Source: Streptomyces sp. Tu 3180 (GTDB lineage: Bacteria; Actinomycetota; Actinomycetes; Streptomycetales; Streptomycetaceae). Taken from it: 64,000 nt of DNA. Below the pieces are notes generated by a model. It saw nothing but the letters and a program-made list of their open reading frames with translations. It was not told the DNA's origin and made no database searches. A program made the position numbers and the translations under genes. The DNA lies in assembly GCF_009852415.1 (NCBI RefSeq), contig NZ_WOXS01000002.1:7914001-7978000 (forward strand). Direction: 5' to 3'. Shown here piece by piece: positions 22,981 through 33,362 of this stretch (the first letter of the stretch is position 1; every line of letters starts with the position of its first letter).

Positions 22981-25286
22981 CGGGTGCGGGGCGGACCACG
23001 GCGGCCGCGGCCTCCGCGGCACCCACCGCCCCCGCCGCATCCGTCACCCTGAACGGCAGCACCCCGCGCGTCCCGCGGCCGGGGGCCGACGCCGGTGCCT
23101 CGGCCGTGCACCACGCGCCGGAGGCCCTGCTCCTCGCGGACACCCCGGCGCCGTACGGCGCGCCGCTCGAGCCCGCCCACGGCTGCTGGTACCCCTCGGC
23201 GGACCCGGGCGGCCGGCACGTCGCCTTCGTCTGCGACCGGGCCGGGGTGCCGCAGCTGTGGGCCGGGCCGGTGGACAGCGAGGAGGTGCACCTGCTCGAC
23301 GCCGACCCGCATCCGGTCATCGAGGTGTCCTGGTCCCCGGACGGCCGCTGGATCGCCTACACCACGGCCCCGGGCGGCGGCGAGCTCACCCGCGTCCTGT
23401 GCGTGCGCCCGGACGGCACCGGACGGCATCTGCTGGCCGGCGGCGAGCCGGGCACCTCCGCGCTCCTGGGCTGCTGGCAGCACGACGGCTCGGCGGTCGC
23501 GGTGACGGTCACCGACCCCGTCCCGCCGCGCTCCGCGCACGCCGGCCCGACGGCACCGGAGCCGCTCAGCGCACCCGGCAGCGCCCACCGCGACGGCCGC
23601 GCCGTCCTGCTGGACGCCCCGGCGCCCGGGCACACGGCGGGGCGGGGCCCCGCGGACGAGGTCGCCTCCGTCCAGGAACCGGAACCGAGGACCCTCTCCG
23701 CGTACCTCGTCGACCCCGAGGGGATCGACGCGCCCGTGCTGCTCGCGAGCGAGCGCGGCGCGTCCACCCTGCGCGTGTGCGACCTCAGCCGGGACGGCCG
23801 GTTCGCCCTCCTCTACCGGGGACCGCGAGGACGCCGCGAGGCCCTCGTCGTCCGCACCCGCGACCGGTCGGTGACCTGCGCGCTGCCGGTCGCCGACGGC
23901 GACCCCTGGATCGGCGGCTTCTCCCCGGACGCGGGCACGCTGTGGCTGCGCAGCGACGGCGGCCGGGAGTACGCCGCCCTCGTCGCCGCCCGCCTGGACC
24001 CGCGGGGGCAGCTGCTCGGCACCACGGTGGTGGCTCAGCGACCGGACTGCGAACTCGAGCTGCTCGCCCTCGGGCGTGACGCGCGGCGCGCGGTGCTGGC
24101 GTGGAACGTGCGCGGGGTGAGCGAGCTGGAGATGGTCGGTCTGACCGCGGCCGGGACACCCGGCCGCGGACCGGACACCGCCGCCTCCCCCGGCGCCGCG
24201 CCGGCCGACGGCGCACCGGTCGACGCCGCGCTGCCCGGGACCGCGCTGCCCGGGACCGCGCTGTCCGGGACCGCCCCCGCCTCGGCCGGCGCCGGACGGA
24301 CCGTCGCGCTGCCCCACGAGGTGGTCACGCGCGTCGAGCCCACCGCCGACCCCGACGCCCCCGTCGTGGCGCTGGCGGGGTCCCGGCGGCTTCCCGGCGT
24401 GTGGTGGCTGCCCCACGGGCTGCCGCTGCGCACGCCGTGGTCCTCGCGGGACATGGGCGACGGGGACACCGCCCCGTCGGGCCGCACACCCGTCCGGCCG
24501 ATGCCCATGAGTCCCGTGGCCCGGGACGGGCTCACCCTCGGCGGCTGGTACTACCGCGCGCCGGGCCGCTCACCGGGGGAGCCGGCGCCGTGCGTCCTGC
24601 ACCTGCACGGCGGGCCGGAGGAACAGGAACGCCCGGTCCTCGAACCGCTCTACCTCGAGCTGCTCGCCCGGGGGCTGGACGTCTTCGCGCCCGACGTGCG
24701 GGGCTCCGGCGGGCACGGCCGCTCCTTCGTCGACGCGGACCTGGGCGAGGGGCGCTTCGACGCGATCAACGACGTCGCGGACTGCGCGGCGCACGCGGTC
24801 GTGCAGGGCCTGGCCGATCCCCGGCGGCTGGCCGTGATGGGCCGCTCGTACGGCGGCTACCTGGTGATGGCGTCCCTGGTGTGGCATCCGGAGCTGTTCC
24901 GCACCGGTGTCGCGGTCTGCGGCATGTCGGACTTCGCCACCTTCTTCGCCGGGACCGAACCCTGGATCGCCCAGTCCGCCGCCCACAAGTACGGGCATCC
25001 GGACCGCGATCACGACCTGCTGCGCGCACTGTCCCCGATGAGCCGCATCGAGGCGCTGCGCGTCCCGTTCCTGGCCGTCCACGGCGAGCACGACACCAAC
25101 GTGCCCCCGGGCGAGTCCGAGCAGTTCGTCCGGGCCGCCAGGGAGCGCGGACTGGAGGCGGAACTCCTCCTCCTGCGCCACGAGGGCCACGAATTCCGCC
25201 GCGCCGACAACCGCCGCCTGTTCCGCCGGACCGCGGCCGACTGGATGGAGCGCCACCTGACGGACCGGGGCCGTGAGGGGGCCTGA
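22953..25286 (+). CDS. S9 prolyl-oligopeptidase-family serine peptidase
   Basis: A 777-residue cytoplasmic peptidase. A seven-bladed beta-propeller of WD40-like/DPP blades (VSWSPDGRWIAY, LSRDGRFALL, GGFSPDAGTLWL) is followed by the alpha/beta-hydrolase domain. The triad is Ser in GRSYGGY (about 632), Asp in HGEHDTNVP (about 713) and His in HEGHEFRR (about 745). Acyl-aminoacyl-peptidase and oligopeptidase members trim blocked or short peptides. ATG 22953 lies 28 bp inside the amidotransferase gene with GGAG just ahead, so translation is coupled. Two Ala/Pro-rich insertions (about residues 195-250 and 400-445) interrupt the propeller; the second holds a triplicated 15-bp repeat. A role in turning over the amidated peptide is inferred from context. 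Confidence 0.85.
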   Translation: MAADARNPLTGAGRTTAAAASAAPTAPAASVTLNGSTPRVPRPGADAGASAVHHAPEALLLADTPAPYGAPLEPAHGCWYPSADPGGRHVAFVCDRAGVPQLWAGPVDSEEVHLLDADPHPVIEVSWSPDGRWIAYTTAPGGGELTRVLCVRPDGTGRHLLAGGEPGTSALLGCWQHDGSAVAVTVTDPVPPRSAHAGPTAPEPLSAPGSAHRDGRAVLLDAPAPGHTAGRGPADEVASVQEPEPRTLSAYLVDPEGIDAPVLLASERGASTLRVCDLSRDGRFALLYRGPRGRREALVVRTRDRSVTCALPVADGDPWIGGFSPDAGTLWLRSDGGREYAALVAARLDPRGQLLGTTVVAQRPDCELELLALGRDARRAVLAWNVRGVSELEMVGLTAAGTPGRGPDTAASPGAAPADGAPVDAALPGTALPGTALSGTAPASAGAGRTVALPHEVVTRVEPTADPDAPVVALAGSRRLPGVWWLPHGLPLRTPWSSRDMGDGDTAPSGRTPVRPMPMSPVARDGLTLGGWYYRAPGRSPGEPAPCVLHLHGGPEEQERPVLEPLYLELLARGLDVFAPDVRGSGGHGRSFVDADLGEGRFDAINDVADCAAHAVVQGLADPRRLAVMGRSYGGYLVMASLVWHPELFRTGVAVCGMSDFATFFAGTEPWIAQSAAHKYGHPDRDHDLLRALSPMSRIEALRVPFLAVHGEHDTNVPPGESEQFVRAARERGLEAELLLLRHEGHEFRRADNRRLFRRTAADWMERHLTDRGREGA

Positions 25287-25468
25287 CGGGCGGGTGGCCG
25301 GTCGCCGGGGCGGGGAACCGGGTGCGCACGGGTCACGGAGCCGGACCGGTCGCCGGAGGTGCCGGGGCCGTCCGGGCGGTGTCACAGGCACCTGTCACAC
25401 TTCAGGGGCGTGTGGGGGAGCGGCGCGGGTAGGCGCGCGGGTGTGATCGGTGAGTGAGGGCGGACCGG

Positions 25469-25927
25469 ATGGAACCAGTTCCTGTCGACGAGGAGGCCGC
25501 GGCGCCGGACGTACCGCGGTTGCGGGCTTCCTACGCCCTGGACGGTGACGGCGCGTGGATAGCGCAGGCCCGCCGCCTCGCCGCGGATTTCCTGGCACGG
25601 GCGCGTGCGGAGGACGGCCTGCCGGTCTCGACCCGCGCGGTGGAGATCACCCAGCTCGTGGTCAGCGAGCTGGTCACCAACGCCCGCAAGTACGCACCCG
25701 GTCCCGTCCGGCTGGACCTGCGCGTCCTCGGCGACGCCCTGGAGGTGAGCGTCCGGGACGGCAATCCCGCGCTGCCGGTGGCCCGGGCCGCGGACCCGGG
25801 CCGGATCGGCCAGCACGGACTGGAGATCGTGACGGCCGTCGCCCGGAGTCTGGACGTCCGGCAGGAACCCGCCGGCAAGTGCGTCACGGCCCGCATCTCC
25901 CTCCTCGACGCCCCGGCGGCCGGTTAG
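25469..25927 (+). CDS. RsbW-like ATP-binding protein (HATPase_c_2)
   Basis: A 152-residue GHKL-fold protein. The N box is ELVTNARKYA (about residues 68-77), and the G1 and G2 boxes are SVRDGNPALP and GQHGLEIV. This is the small stand-alone anti-sigma kinase type abundant in Streptomyces. It could phosphorylate the STAS protein encoded at 19230, but such pairing is often promiscuous. ATG 25469 is chosen with GAGGG upstream; GTG 25454 is an alternative. It is 182 bp downstream of the S9 peptidase gene. Confidence 0.85.
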   Translation: MEPVPVDEEAAAPDVPRLRASYALDGDGAWIAQARRLAADFLARARAEDGLPVSTRAVEITQLVVSELVTNARKYAPGPVRLDLRVLGDALEVSVRDGNPALPVARAADPGRIGQHGLEIVTAVARSLDVRQEPAGKCVTARISLLDAPAAG

Positions 25928-26224
25928 CGCCCGCGAGGCGCGCCGCTGCCGCGTCCGCCTGCCGGCCGAACCCGCCCCGGGACGGCCGGCCCCGTGCCGA
26001 CGGAACCGGCGCCGGCGCCCCCCGCCCCTCGCTCGTCATCCTGCCGATGGGGCTGCCGGCCTGCCCGCAGGACGTGCGGTCCGGTGGTGGACGTGCTGGA
26101 ACAATCATGTCCGCGACGGGGTTGTCGTTGCTGAACATGGTCAGCGGTGGTCGATGACGGTCGACAGCGCGTCCGGCGCGAGCCGGGTGAACCAGCCGGA
26201 TACGTGGGAGAAGGGCGAGACGAG

Positions 26225-26737
26225 ATGACGAGGACCGAGGAGAGGGCGCTGCTCGCGGGCGGCTGCTTCTGGGGCATGCAGGAGCTGATCCGCACGTTCC
26301 CGGGCGTGCTGACCACGCGGGTGGGGTACAGCGGCGGCGACGTGCCCAACGCCACCTACCGCGACCACGGCACCCACGCCGAGTCGATCGAGATCACGTA
26401 CGACCCCGCGGTCACCGACTATCGCACGATCCTGGAGTACTTCTTCCAGATCCACGACCCGACCACGAAGAACCGTCAGGGCAACGACATCGGCCTGAGC
26501 TACCGCTCCGCCATCTTCTACCTCGACGACGAGCAGAAGCGCATCGCCGAGGAGACGATCGCCGATGTGAACGCGTCGGGGCTGTGGCCGGGAGAAGTGG
26601 TGACCGAGGTCGCGCCGGCCGGCCCGTTCTGGGAGGCCGAGCCGGAGCACCAGGACTACCTGCAGCGCTACCCGGACGGCTACACCTGCCACTTCGTGCG
26701 CCCCGGCTGGCGTCTGCCGAAGCGGGCGGAGGCCTGA
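26225..26737 (+). CDS. msrA: Peptide methionine-S-sulfoxide reductase MsrA
   Basis: A 170-residue enzyme with the MsrA active-site motif GGCFWGMQE (nucleophile Cys14), VGYSGGDVPNATYRDHG and AESIEITYDP. It reduces the S form of methionine sulfoxide in proteins, with resolving electrons from thioredoxin. A second cysteine near the C-terminus (YTCHF) may resolve the disulfide. The ATG lies a few bases after GGGCGAGA. It stands between an anti-sigma kinase gene and a convergent AhpD-like gene, in keeping with a stress-response neighbourhood. Confidence 0.95.
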   Translation: MTRTEERALLAGGCFWGMQELIRTFPGVLTTRVGYSGGDVPNATYRDHGTHAESIEITYDPAVTDYRTILEYFFQIHDPTTKNRQGNDIGLSYRSAIFYLDDEQKRIAEETIADVNASGLWPGEVVTEVAPAGPFWEAEPEHQDYLQRYPDGYTCHFVRPGWRLPKRAEA

Positions 26738-26756
26738 CCCACGGCGCCCCGCGGGC

Positions 26757-26811
26757 ACGTCACGGCGGCCCGGTCCCGGCCCCCACGGCCGGGACCGGGC
26801 CGCCGTGACGT
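26757..26811. terminator. 25-bp perfect bidirectional terminator
   Basis: Arms at 26757-26781 and 26787-26811 are exact complements (25 bp) around a CCCAC loop. The right arm touches the stop codon of the convergent AhpD-like gene, so it serves msrA and that gene at once. Confidence 0.9.
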
Positions 26812-27284
26812 CAGCCGAACTGGCCCGGCTGGTAGTCGCCGGCCGGCTGCTGGTTGATGACGTTGATGCGGTTGTAGGTGTTGATGATGGCGATCAGGGA
26901 CATCAGGGCGACGAGCTGGTCCTCGTCGTAGTGCTTCGCGGCGTTCGCCCAGGCCTCGTCGCTGACCCCGCCGGCCGCGTCCGCGATCCGGGTGCCCTGC
27001 TCGGTCAGCTCCAGCGCGGCGCGCTCCGCCTCGGTGAAGACCGTGGCCTCCCGCCAGACGGCCACCAGGTTGAGGCGCAGCGAGGTCTCCCCGGCGGCGG
27101 CGGCGTCCTTGGTGTGCATGTCGGTGCAGAAGCCGCAGCCGTTGATCTGGCTGGCGCGGATCTTCACCAGTTCCTGGGTGGCGGCCGGCAGTCCGGATTC
27201 CGACACCGCCCTGCCCGCCGAGTTGAGGTGCTTCATCACCTTGGCGGCGAGGGGGTTGGCGAAGACGTCGACACGCGCGGTCAT
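26811..27284 (-). CDS. AhpD-like carboxymuconolactone-decarboxylase-family protein
   Basis: A 157-residue all-helical protein with the redox motif Cys50-Gly-Phe-Cys53 and His57 (INGCGFCTDMH). These mark the alkylhydroperoxidase AhpD-core branch of the family over true lactone decarboxylases. Preceding KIRASQ and following AAAAGET are usual. It would reduce peroxides or act as a redox partner. ATG 27284 has GGAG upstream. It is convergent to msrA across a shared terminator. Confidence 0.9.
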   Translation of the reverse strand: MTARVDVFANPLAAKVMKHLNSAGRAVSESGLPAATQELVKIRASQINGCGFCTDMHTKDAAAAGETSLRLNLVAVWREATVFTEAERAALELTEQGTRIADAAGGVSDEAWANAAKHYDEDQLVALMSLIAIINTYNRINVINQQPAGDYQPGQFG

Positions 27285-27460
27285 GGGGATCTCCTTGGTC
27301 CGTCGGGTGGTTGCACCTCACTGACGAACCGGGTCCACGCGATGTGACAGGAACGCGGGTGTGACGTACGTCTCTCCGCCCGACGGCGCCGTGCAGCGCG
27401 TCGTTCGCGGGGCACGGGACGAGCGATAACCTGGCCGCGTGGACGGGGAGCGGAGCGTCG

Positions 27461-27685
27461 GTGAGTGAGCGTCGGGAACGCGACTGGACGGACATGACGC
27501 CCGGGGACTTCGACCGCGACGCTCCGCTGTGCCTCAACGTGGGGACCGGTCCCGTCCCGGTGCCGGCCGAGCCGGACGAGTACGGCACGGCGCCGCTGTT
27601 CGGGGAGGAGACCCCGGCGCGGCGCCCCGGAACACCCCGCGCCCCGCGCCGGACCGCCCCCGCCGAGCAGGGGCGGCTGTTCTGA
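27461..27685 (+). CDS. Small hypothetical protein
   Basis: A 74-residue acidic then basic ORF from GTG (MSERRERDWTDMTPGDFDRD) with a short conserved-looking middle (LCLNVGTGPVPVPAEPDEYG) and end (AEQGRLF). No domain, signal peptide or membrane helix is seen. The codon bias is typical of real Streptomyces genes and GGGGAGCGGAG lies upstream. Function unknown. Confidence 0.5.
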   Translation: MSERRERDWTDMTPGDFDRDAPLCLNVGTGPVPVPAEPDEYGTAPLFGEETPARRPGTPRAPRRTAPAEQGRLF

Positions 27686-27706
27686 GCCCGGAGCGGGGCG
27701 TCCCGC

Positions 27707-30277
27707 TCAGGGGAACCGGGCGACCTTGGAGGGGATGGTGTCCGTCCCCGAGGTGGGCGGTCCCGTGTCGTTGACGACGTGGCGGTACTGCCCCTTGCCG
27801 CCGAGGGAGATCACCATCATGTGCCGCATCCTGATGCCGGGCTTCACCGGCACCTGGAAGCCGTGGTGCTGCACGATGGTGTCGTCGGACGTGTAGTTGC
27901 AGTAGCTGCCGAGCGCCCAGGCCTCGTGCTCGTTCACCGAGTCGGCGACCTTGTAGGCCGCGTACCCGACGATGCCGTCGTGGGTGATGGCGGCCTCGTT
28001 CGGGGCGTCGTAGGCCTTCTCGTTCTGGAAGAAGATCGTGCGGCCGCGCTCTCCGCTCCAGAACACGTCGTACTTGTTGAAGTGCTCGACGAACAGGCCC
28101 GTGGTGAGGACGTCGTCGCCGTTGACGCGCAGTCCGTAGTCGGCGCGGTTGGTCTCCCAGCCGACGCCCTCGCCGTGGTCGGCGCGCCAGATCCAGGTGT
28201 GGTCGATGATCACGTCGTCGCTGTTGACGACGACGGAGTCGGTGGCGCGGCCGGGACCCGCGCCGCCGATGCGGACGAACACGTCCTGCACGGTGGTCGG
28301 GTTGGCGGAGTGGTCGGCGGAGGAGCCCTCCGGGCCGATGCGCAGCAGCGTGTCCGAGTTCTGCGGTCCCGCGTCGATCAGGAAGCCGGCCAGCCGGACA
28401 CCGTCGACGTCCGCCACGTGCAGGGCGTCGATGCCGCCGTCCGGGACGATCGTCGCCAGGCCGAGGCCGAGCACCACGGTGCCGGCCCGGTCGACCCGGA
28501 TGGTCTGGTCGATGTGGTACACGCCGGGCGTGAACAGCAGGTTGAGGCCCTGGTCGAGCGCGGCGTTGATGGTCGCGGCCGTGGCACCGGGCTTGACCAC
28601 GTAGAACCGGTCGAGCGGCAGCGAGGTGCCGCCCGCGTTGGCCGGCCAGGACACACCGCGGGAGTTGGTGCGCCTGGCGGGCACGAACACCCTGTAGTCG
28701 TCGCCGTCCAGGTGGAGGAACGGCTTCTCGCGGGAGATCGGGGTGGTGTCGAACGTGGTGTACGGGCCGGTCTCGAAGTTGGTCGCCGGAGCGCCCTGGA
28801 CACCCGTGAACGTCATGTTCCACACGCCGTTGGTCCAGCCGCCGACGGAGCTGTCGCGCGTGTACCACTGCTGCTGGGAGTAGGGGCCGACGGTGCCGTC
28901 GATCTTCGAGTCGGCGATGTAGCCGCCGGAGGCCCAGCCGTAGCCGTTGGGGGCGAGGTTGAGACCGCCCTTGACGTGGATCCGGCGGAACGGAGCGGCC
29001 TGGGCGACCGCCCACCGGTTGGTGCCGTTGGCGGGGCTGATGGCGAGGTTCTCCGCCGAACGCCAGAAGTTCTGCGTGGCGTTGCCGTTGAACCAGCCGG
29101 CGTCCACGGTGATGTCGCCGTTGAGCTGGACGTCGTCGGGGTTGAGACCCAGCCCCGACACCGAGGTGTAGAAGCCGAGTTGGGCGTTGATGTTGTTGTA
29201 CGTGCCCGGCTTCAGCAGGAACTGGTACCGCCCGCTGCCGAACTGGCTCTTCTCCTGCTGGGCGAAGACCTGGTCGAACTTCTGCTGCAGGCCCGGCGTG
29301 GAGGGGTCCACGACGATGACGTTCGGCCCCAGGTCGCCGCCGCCCTCGATCGGGCCGGTGCCGCCCGAGGAGGTGTGCACGGCGACCTCCCACAGGGAGT
29401 AGCCGTACCCGGTGGCGCGGGCCGTGCCGAAGACGCGTACGTACCGGCCCGAACCGCTCACCTCGTAGGAGGCCCGGCCGCCGGTGGCGCCGGTGACGGA
29501 CGTGAGCGTGTCCCAGTTCTGCCCGTCGGCGGAGGCCTCGATCCGGAAGTCCCTGGCGTGAGCGGCCTCCCAGTTCAGGTCCACCTTGCACAGGTCGCGC
29601 ACCGCGCCCAGGTCGACCCGCACCCACTGCGGGTCCGAGGCCTGGCTCGACCAGCGGGTGCCGGTGTCACCGTCGAATGCGGCGGAGGCGGGGGTGCCCG
29701 CGTTCTCCGTGGAGGAGGCGGTGGCGGGCCTGCCCTGGGCGGAGTTGGCCGTGCCGCAGGAGGCGGGCGGGGTGCCGCCGGTGCCGAAGACCTGGAACTC
29801 CCACAGGGAGTAGCCCCATGCGGTGGCCCGGTCCAGGCCCTGCATCCGGACGTAGCGGGCCTGCCCCGACACGTCCACCGTGTCGACGCCGCCGTCGCCG
29901 CCGGTCACGGTCCTGGCGTCGGTCCAGCTGCCGCCGTCCTGCGACAGCTGGATCCTGTAGTCCCTGGCGTGGGCGGCCTCCCAGTCGAGGACGACTCGGG
30001 TGACGGACGCCGTGGCGCCCAGGTCGACCTGCAACCACTGGTCGTCGCCGGCGGCCGACGACCACCGGGTGCCCCTGTCGCCGTCCACGGCGCCGCTCGC
30101 GGGCGTTCCGGCGTTCTCGGTCGACGAGGCGGTGGCCGTCCTGCCCTGGGACAGGAGGGTCTCGGCCGCCGCGGCCGGGGTCTGGGCCGCGGGCAGGGTG
30201 ACGAGTGCCGCCGTGGCGACGAGCGCCGCACCGAGAGCTCTGCGTCTCAAGCGGTTCGAGTGCTTCATGTGTCTCAT
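27707..30277 (-). CDS. Secreted protein with two F5/8-type C (discoidin, CBM32-like) domains and a right-handed beta-helix, GH55-like
   Basis: An 856-residue exoprotein. Residues 1-37 are a signal peptide. Two tandem discoidin domains follow (about 40-165 and 175-305), each with TASSTENAGTPASGAVDGD or a close variant and YSLWE near its end; such domains bind sugars. From about residue 320 to the end comes a beta-helix with TPGVYHIDQTIRVDRAGTVV, DGVRLAGFLIDAG and VQDVFVRIGG. Streptomyces exo-beta-1,3-glucanases of GH55 were first annotated as coagulation-factor-5/8 proteins with this plan, so a laminarin-type substrate is likely, but I cannot place the catalytic Glu. ATG 30277 is preferred because AGAAGG lies 7 bp ahead. 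The two discoidin repeats are similar enough to suggest duplication. Confidence 0.65.
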   Translation of the reverse strand: MRHMKHSNRLRRRALGAALVATAALVTLPAAQTPAAAAETLLSQGRTATASSTENAGTPASGAVDGDRGTRWSSAAGDDQWLQVDLGATASVTRVVLDWEAAHARDYRIQLSQDGGSWTDARTVTGGDGGVDTVDVSGQARYVRMQGLDRATAWGYSLWEFQVFGTGGTPPASCGTANSAQGRPATASSTENAGTPASAAFDGDTGTRWSSQASDPQWVRVDLGAVRDLCKVDLNWEAAHARDFRIEASADGQNWDTLTSVTGATGGRASYEVSGSGRYVRVFGTARATGYGYSLWEVAVHTSSGGTGPIEGGGDLGPNVIVVDPSTPGLQQKFDQVFAQQEKSQFGSGRYQFLLKPGTYNNINAQLGFYTSVSGLGLNPDDVQLNGDITVDAGWFNGNATQNFWRSAENLAISPANGTNRWAVAQAAPFRRIHVKGGLNLAPNGYGWASGGYIADSKIDGTVGPYSQQQWYTRDSSVGGWTNGVWNMTFTGVQGAPATNFETGPYTTFDTTPISREKPFLHLDGDDYRVFVPARRTNSRGVSWPANAGGTSLPLDRFYVVKPGATAATINAALDQGLNLLFTPGVYHIDQTIRVDRAGTVVLGLGLATIVPDGGIDALHVADVDGVRLAGFLIDAGPQNSDTLLRIGPEGSSADHSANPTTVQDVFVRIGGAGPGRATDSVVVNSDDVIIDHTWIWRADHGEGVGWETNRADYGLRVNGDDVLTTGLFVEHFNKYDVFWSGERGRTIFFQNEKAYDAPNEAAITHDGIVGYAAYKVADSVNEHEAWALGSYCNYTSDDTIVQHHGFQVPVKPGIRMRHMMVISLGGKGQYRHVVNDTGPPTSGTDTIPSKVARFP

Positions 30278-30792
30278 GCGTCAGCCTTCTGCTGGTGCGA
30301 TGTGGGGGTGGGGCGAGCCCGCATGCGCGCGGGCCGAGCGGTCCGCGCGGTGGACGGTGCGAGGGCGCGGCTCTCCGCGTGCGAGGGCGTGCCGAAGGGC
30401 GGGAACGACCGCACGGCCGCTTAGTTCAGGCTTTGATTTAAGTGGTGAGACATCACACGGGCAAGCCCCTGGACGCGAATTGGTGAACGGGCGCCCGCGG
30501 GAGGAGGCGGCGCCGCGCCGAATCCGCATGCCTTGACTCCCGGCCCGGGGGGTACGCGGGCGGGGCGGTCGGATCCGGTGGGGGAGGGCGGAGAGGGAAG
30601 TGCGGGACGCGAGCGCTTCGGGCGGGGGGCGCCCCATCGGGGATGCTCGCCGCGGGGGTGGTCCCGCCGTGGGACGTCGGCGGCACCGGATGCCCCGTCG
30701 AGGCCCTTCGTCCCATTCGACCGTCCGCAGTCGGCAACTGAACGCACGGCCACCTGTTCGTGGCCGGTCTGAAGCGGAGGAGTGTCACCTCT
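30278..30792. other. 515-bp divergent intergenic region
   Basis: It separates the beta-helix protein gene from the catalase gene and must hold both promoters. An AT-richer stretch lies at about 30420-30470. GGGTAC at 30550-30555 resembles the -10 of sigma-B-type promoters, but no matching GTTT -35 was found at the right distance. AGCGGAGGAG before 30793 is the catalase ribosome-binding site. No further gene is supported. Confidence 0.6.
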
Positions 30793-33090
<2,298 letters not shown>

Positions 33091-33178
33091 CGCCCGGCCG
33101 CGGCCGTCCGCACGGACGTGATCCACGGACATGGTCCACGGACACGATCACGGCGGCGGCCGCTGCGGGAGCCCACGT

Positions 33179-33224
33179 CACCGGCGCCCGCACTCCCGCG
33201 CGAGGGGGCGGACGGGCGCCGGTG
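33179..33224. terminator. Hairpin downstream of katE
   Basis: CACCGGCGCCCG and its exact complement (12 bp) enclose a 22-nt loop, 89 bp past the catalase stop and 139 bp before the next gene. Confidence 0.55.
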
Positions 33225-33362
33225 AACCTCCTCACGGCCTGTCCGGCCGCAGGTCGCCGCCTCACCGCCGTACAGTGGGGAGACGGCCGCGCCCACCGGT
33301 TCCGCTGAACCCGGCCGACGGGCGTTCCGCACCGCCTCCCCGCCCGAGAAGCCGACGAGCAC

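Noticed and set aside
21026..25286. Lasso-peptide-like cluster (small ORF, asparagine-synthetase homologue, protease)
   Set aside because: The AsnB homologue keeps a full glutaminase half with Cys2, no RRE (B1) or transglutaminase-like (B2) protein is present, and the small ORF has no leader/core pattern with a ring-forming Gly and Asp/Glu at the right distance.
30550..30555. Sigma-B-type promoter (GGGTAC) for katE
   Set aside because: No GTTT-like -35 at 14-16 bp; the hexamer is likely by chance in GC-rich DNA.
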